Program-made: the position numbers and the translations under genes
The notes under the pieces: model-generated
Told to the model about the DNA's origin: nothing
Database searches by the model: none
What the model saw: the letters and a program-made list of their open reading frames with translations, nothing else
In this document: piece by piece, positions 63,064-64,000 of the stretch
Layout of the letters: every line of letters starts with the position of its first letter
How positions within the stretch are numbered: position 1 is the first letter of the stretch
Origin: Planctomycetota bacterium
GTDB lineage: Bacteria > Planctomycetota > Phycisphaerae > Sedimentisphaerales > Anaerobacaceae
DNA: 64,000 bases
Assembly: GCA_013349615.1 (NCBI GenBank)
Contig: DUZJ01000007.1
Location: forward strand, 1 to 64,000
Reading direction: 5' to 3'

Positions 63064-64000
63064 AACGGACAATTGATACACTTGAAAAGAGGATTAGTGA
63101 CGCTATGGCTGCCGCTGCCGGCCGAAGCGATTGCGCAGCTATAGTAAGGCTCTCCACCGACCCGAAATTCGGCGATTATCAGGCCAACGGTGTAATGGCG
63201 CTGGCCAAGAAGATAAAGACCAATCCGCGCAAACTCGCCGAACAGGTGGTTAGTAATTTAGATATCGCCGATATTTGCGAACCGCCTGAAATTGCTGGGC
63301 CGGGCTTTATAAATCTGCGGCTGAAATCCGATTTTATTACGGGCAGATTACTTCAAATCAACGCCGATGTTGAGAATCGCTTAGGCATAGAAAAAGAAGC
63401 TCAGCCGAGGACTATCGTTGTAGATTTTTCCTGCCCGAACATCGCCAAGCAAATGCACGTCGGCCACCTGCGAAGCACAGTTATCGGCGACTGTATCTGC
63501 CGTATGCTGGAATTCCTCGGCCATAATGTCATCCGCCAGAACCACATCGGCGACTGGGGCCTACAAATGGGGATGGTGGTTCAGGCGATTGAAACTGCAT
63601 GTTTTAACCTAACTAGTAATGATAAATATCTTCTCAGTCTTTTGTCAGAAAATCCCCAAAAATGGGAAAATGAGTCGCTAAAAAGAATAGATTTGAATTT
63701 GGAGCAATTAGAATCACTGTATATTAAAACCAACAAAGCTCTCGAAATTGGGCATCCTGATTTCGAAGAAAGGATACGTAGACTTTTAGTTGGGTTACAA
63801 CATGGTGAAACAGGTTGCCTAATTTTTTGGTCAAAAGCGAGAGATATTACACTGAAAGAATGTCAAAGAATGTACAATCTTTTAAATGTTACACTTACCG
63901 GAAAAGACATTCGTGGTGAGAGTTTTTATAAAGATGATTTACACGAAGTTGTAGATAAGTTATTGAAAAGCAAAATTGCTGAAAAGTCGGAAGGGGCTGT
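63060..64000 (+). CDS. argS: Arginyl-tRNA synthetase, N-terminal part (runs off the window)
   Basis: ArgS charges tRNA-Arg. The frame opens at GTG 63060, overlapping the rsfS stop, and stays open to the window end. It has the N-terminal additional domain (VMALAKKIKTNPRKLAEQVV, PGFINLRL), then VVDFSCPNIAKQMHVGHLRSTVIGD with the HIGH-type HVGH motif and NHIGDWGLQMGM. Later segments RLLVGLQHGETGCL, LLNVTLTGKDIRGESFY continue the family. From about 63595 the codons become AT-rich compared with the first part. Confidence 0.93.
   Translation, partial: MKRTIDTLEKRISDAMAAAAGRSDCAAIVRLSTDPKFGDYQANGVMALAKKIKTNPRKLAEQVVSNLDIADICEPPEIAGPGFINLRLKSDFITGRLLQINADVENRLGIEKEAQPRTIVVDFSCPNIAKQMHVGHLRSTVIGDCICRMLEFLGHNVIRQNHIGDWGLQMGMVVQAIETACFNLTSNDKYLLSLLSENPQKWENESLKRIDLNLEQLESLYIKTNKALEIGHPDFEERIRRLLVGLQHGETGCLIFWSKARDITLKECQRMYNLLNVTLTGKDIRGESFYKDDLHEVVDKLLKSKIAEKSEGA

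Overview
The window reads as a chromosomal segment of an anaerobic bacterium, most likely a planctomycete of the Phycisphaerae type (inference). Pointers are Tat-exported Gfo/Idh/MocA and aldo/keto reductases next to polysaccharide-degrading enzymes, prepilin-like proteins with a C-terminal DGH-type motif, a dockerin-like tail, and CAAACCCAAT-type repeats of a kind I associate with planctomycete genomes. No rRNA, tRNA or CRISPR array was seen.

Layout. 1-7.3 kb: carbohydrate locus (SMP-30 tail, two Tat-exported oxidoreductases, a GH16/beta-helix fusion, a PL11 rhamnogalacturonan lyase). 7.6-25.6 kb: one long minus-strand Wood-Ljungdahl carbonyl-branch cluster, read in the order DUF3786, cooC2, cooF-like ferredoxin, 2Fe-2S ferredoxin, PAS, SpoIIE phosphatase, hymA/hymB/hoxU-like diaphorase, acsA, acsB, acsC, acsV, cooC1, acsD, acsE. 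It lacks a hydrogenase catalytic subunit and the methyl-branch genes. 25.8-32.1 kb: a molybdenum cofactor group (ModE-like regulator, MobB/MobA fusion, THEP1-like NTPase, a moeA stump, moaB) interleaved with pseudopilin and dockerin-like secreted proteins. 32.4-43.5 kb: housekeeping genes (ligA, ribD, uvrC, B12-dependent nrdJ) plus a RelE/RHH toxin-antitoxin pair beside uvrC. 43.5-52 kb: accessory DNA rich in palindromic repeats, with a beta-helix protein and a defence island (TIR protein, methyltransferase-nuclease, zinc-ribbon/TIR-like protein) bracketed by the two ends of a broken methyltransferase gene. 52-64 kb: rplM-rpsI, argC and argJ separated by accessory genes and relics, hppA pyrophosphatase, HicAB, rsfS and the start of argS.

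How it works together. The acs/coo cluster encodes CO2 reduction to CO, methyl transfer through the corrinoid protein, and acetyl-CoA assembly or the reverse, with accessory ATPases and a corrinoid-activating protein. The NADH diaphorase module and ferredoxins probably link it to NADH and ferredoxin pools. The B12-dependent nrdJ fits a corrinoid-rich anaerobe, and the K+-type membrane pyrophosphatase fits a low-energy lifestyle.

Main observations: (1) an in-frame TAG in the C-terminal cysteine motif of nrdJ, with the rest of the motif intact beyond it; (2) a defence island lying between N- and C-terminal fragments of a methyltransferase; (3) an 82-bp duplication of the uvrC 3' end flanking the toxin-antitoxin pair, differing only at synonymous sites; (4) several families of short palindromes, four copies of which sit in frame inside conserved genes (GH16 fusion, DUF3786, acsC, ribD); (5) a moeA gene cut to its first about 50 codons, with a palindrome at the junction.
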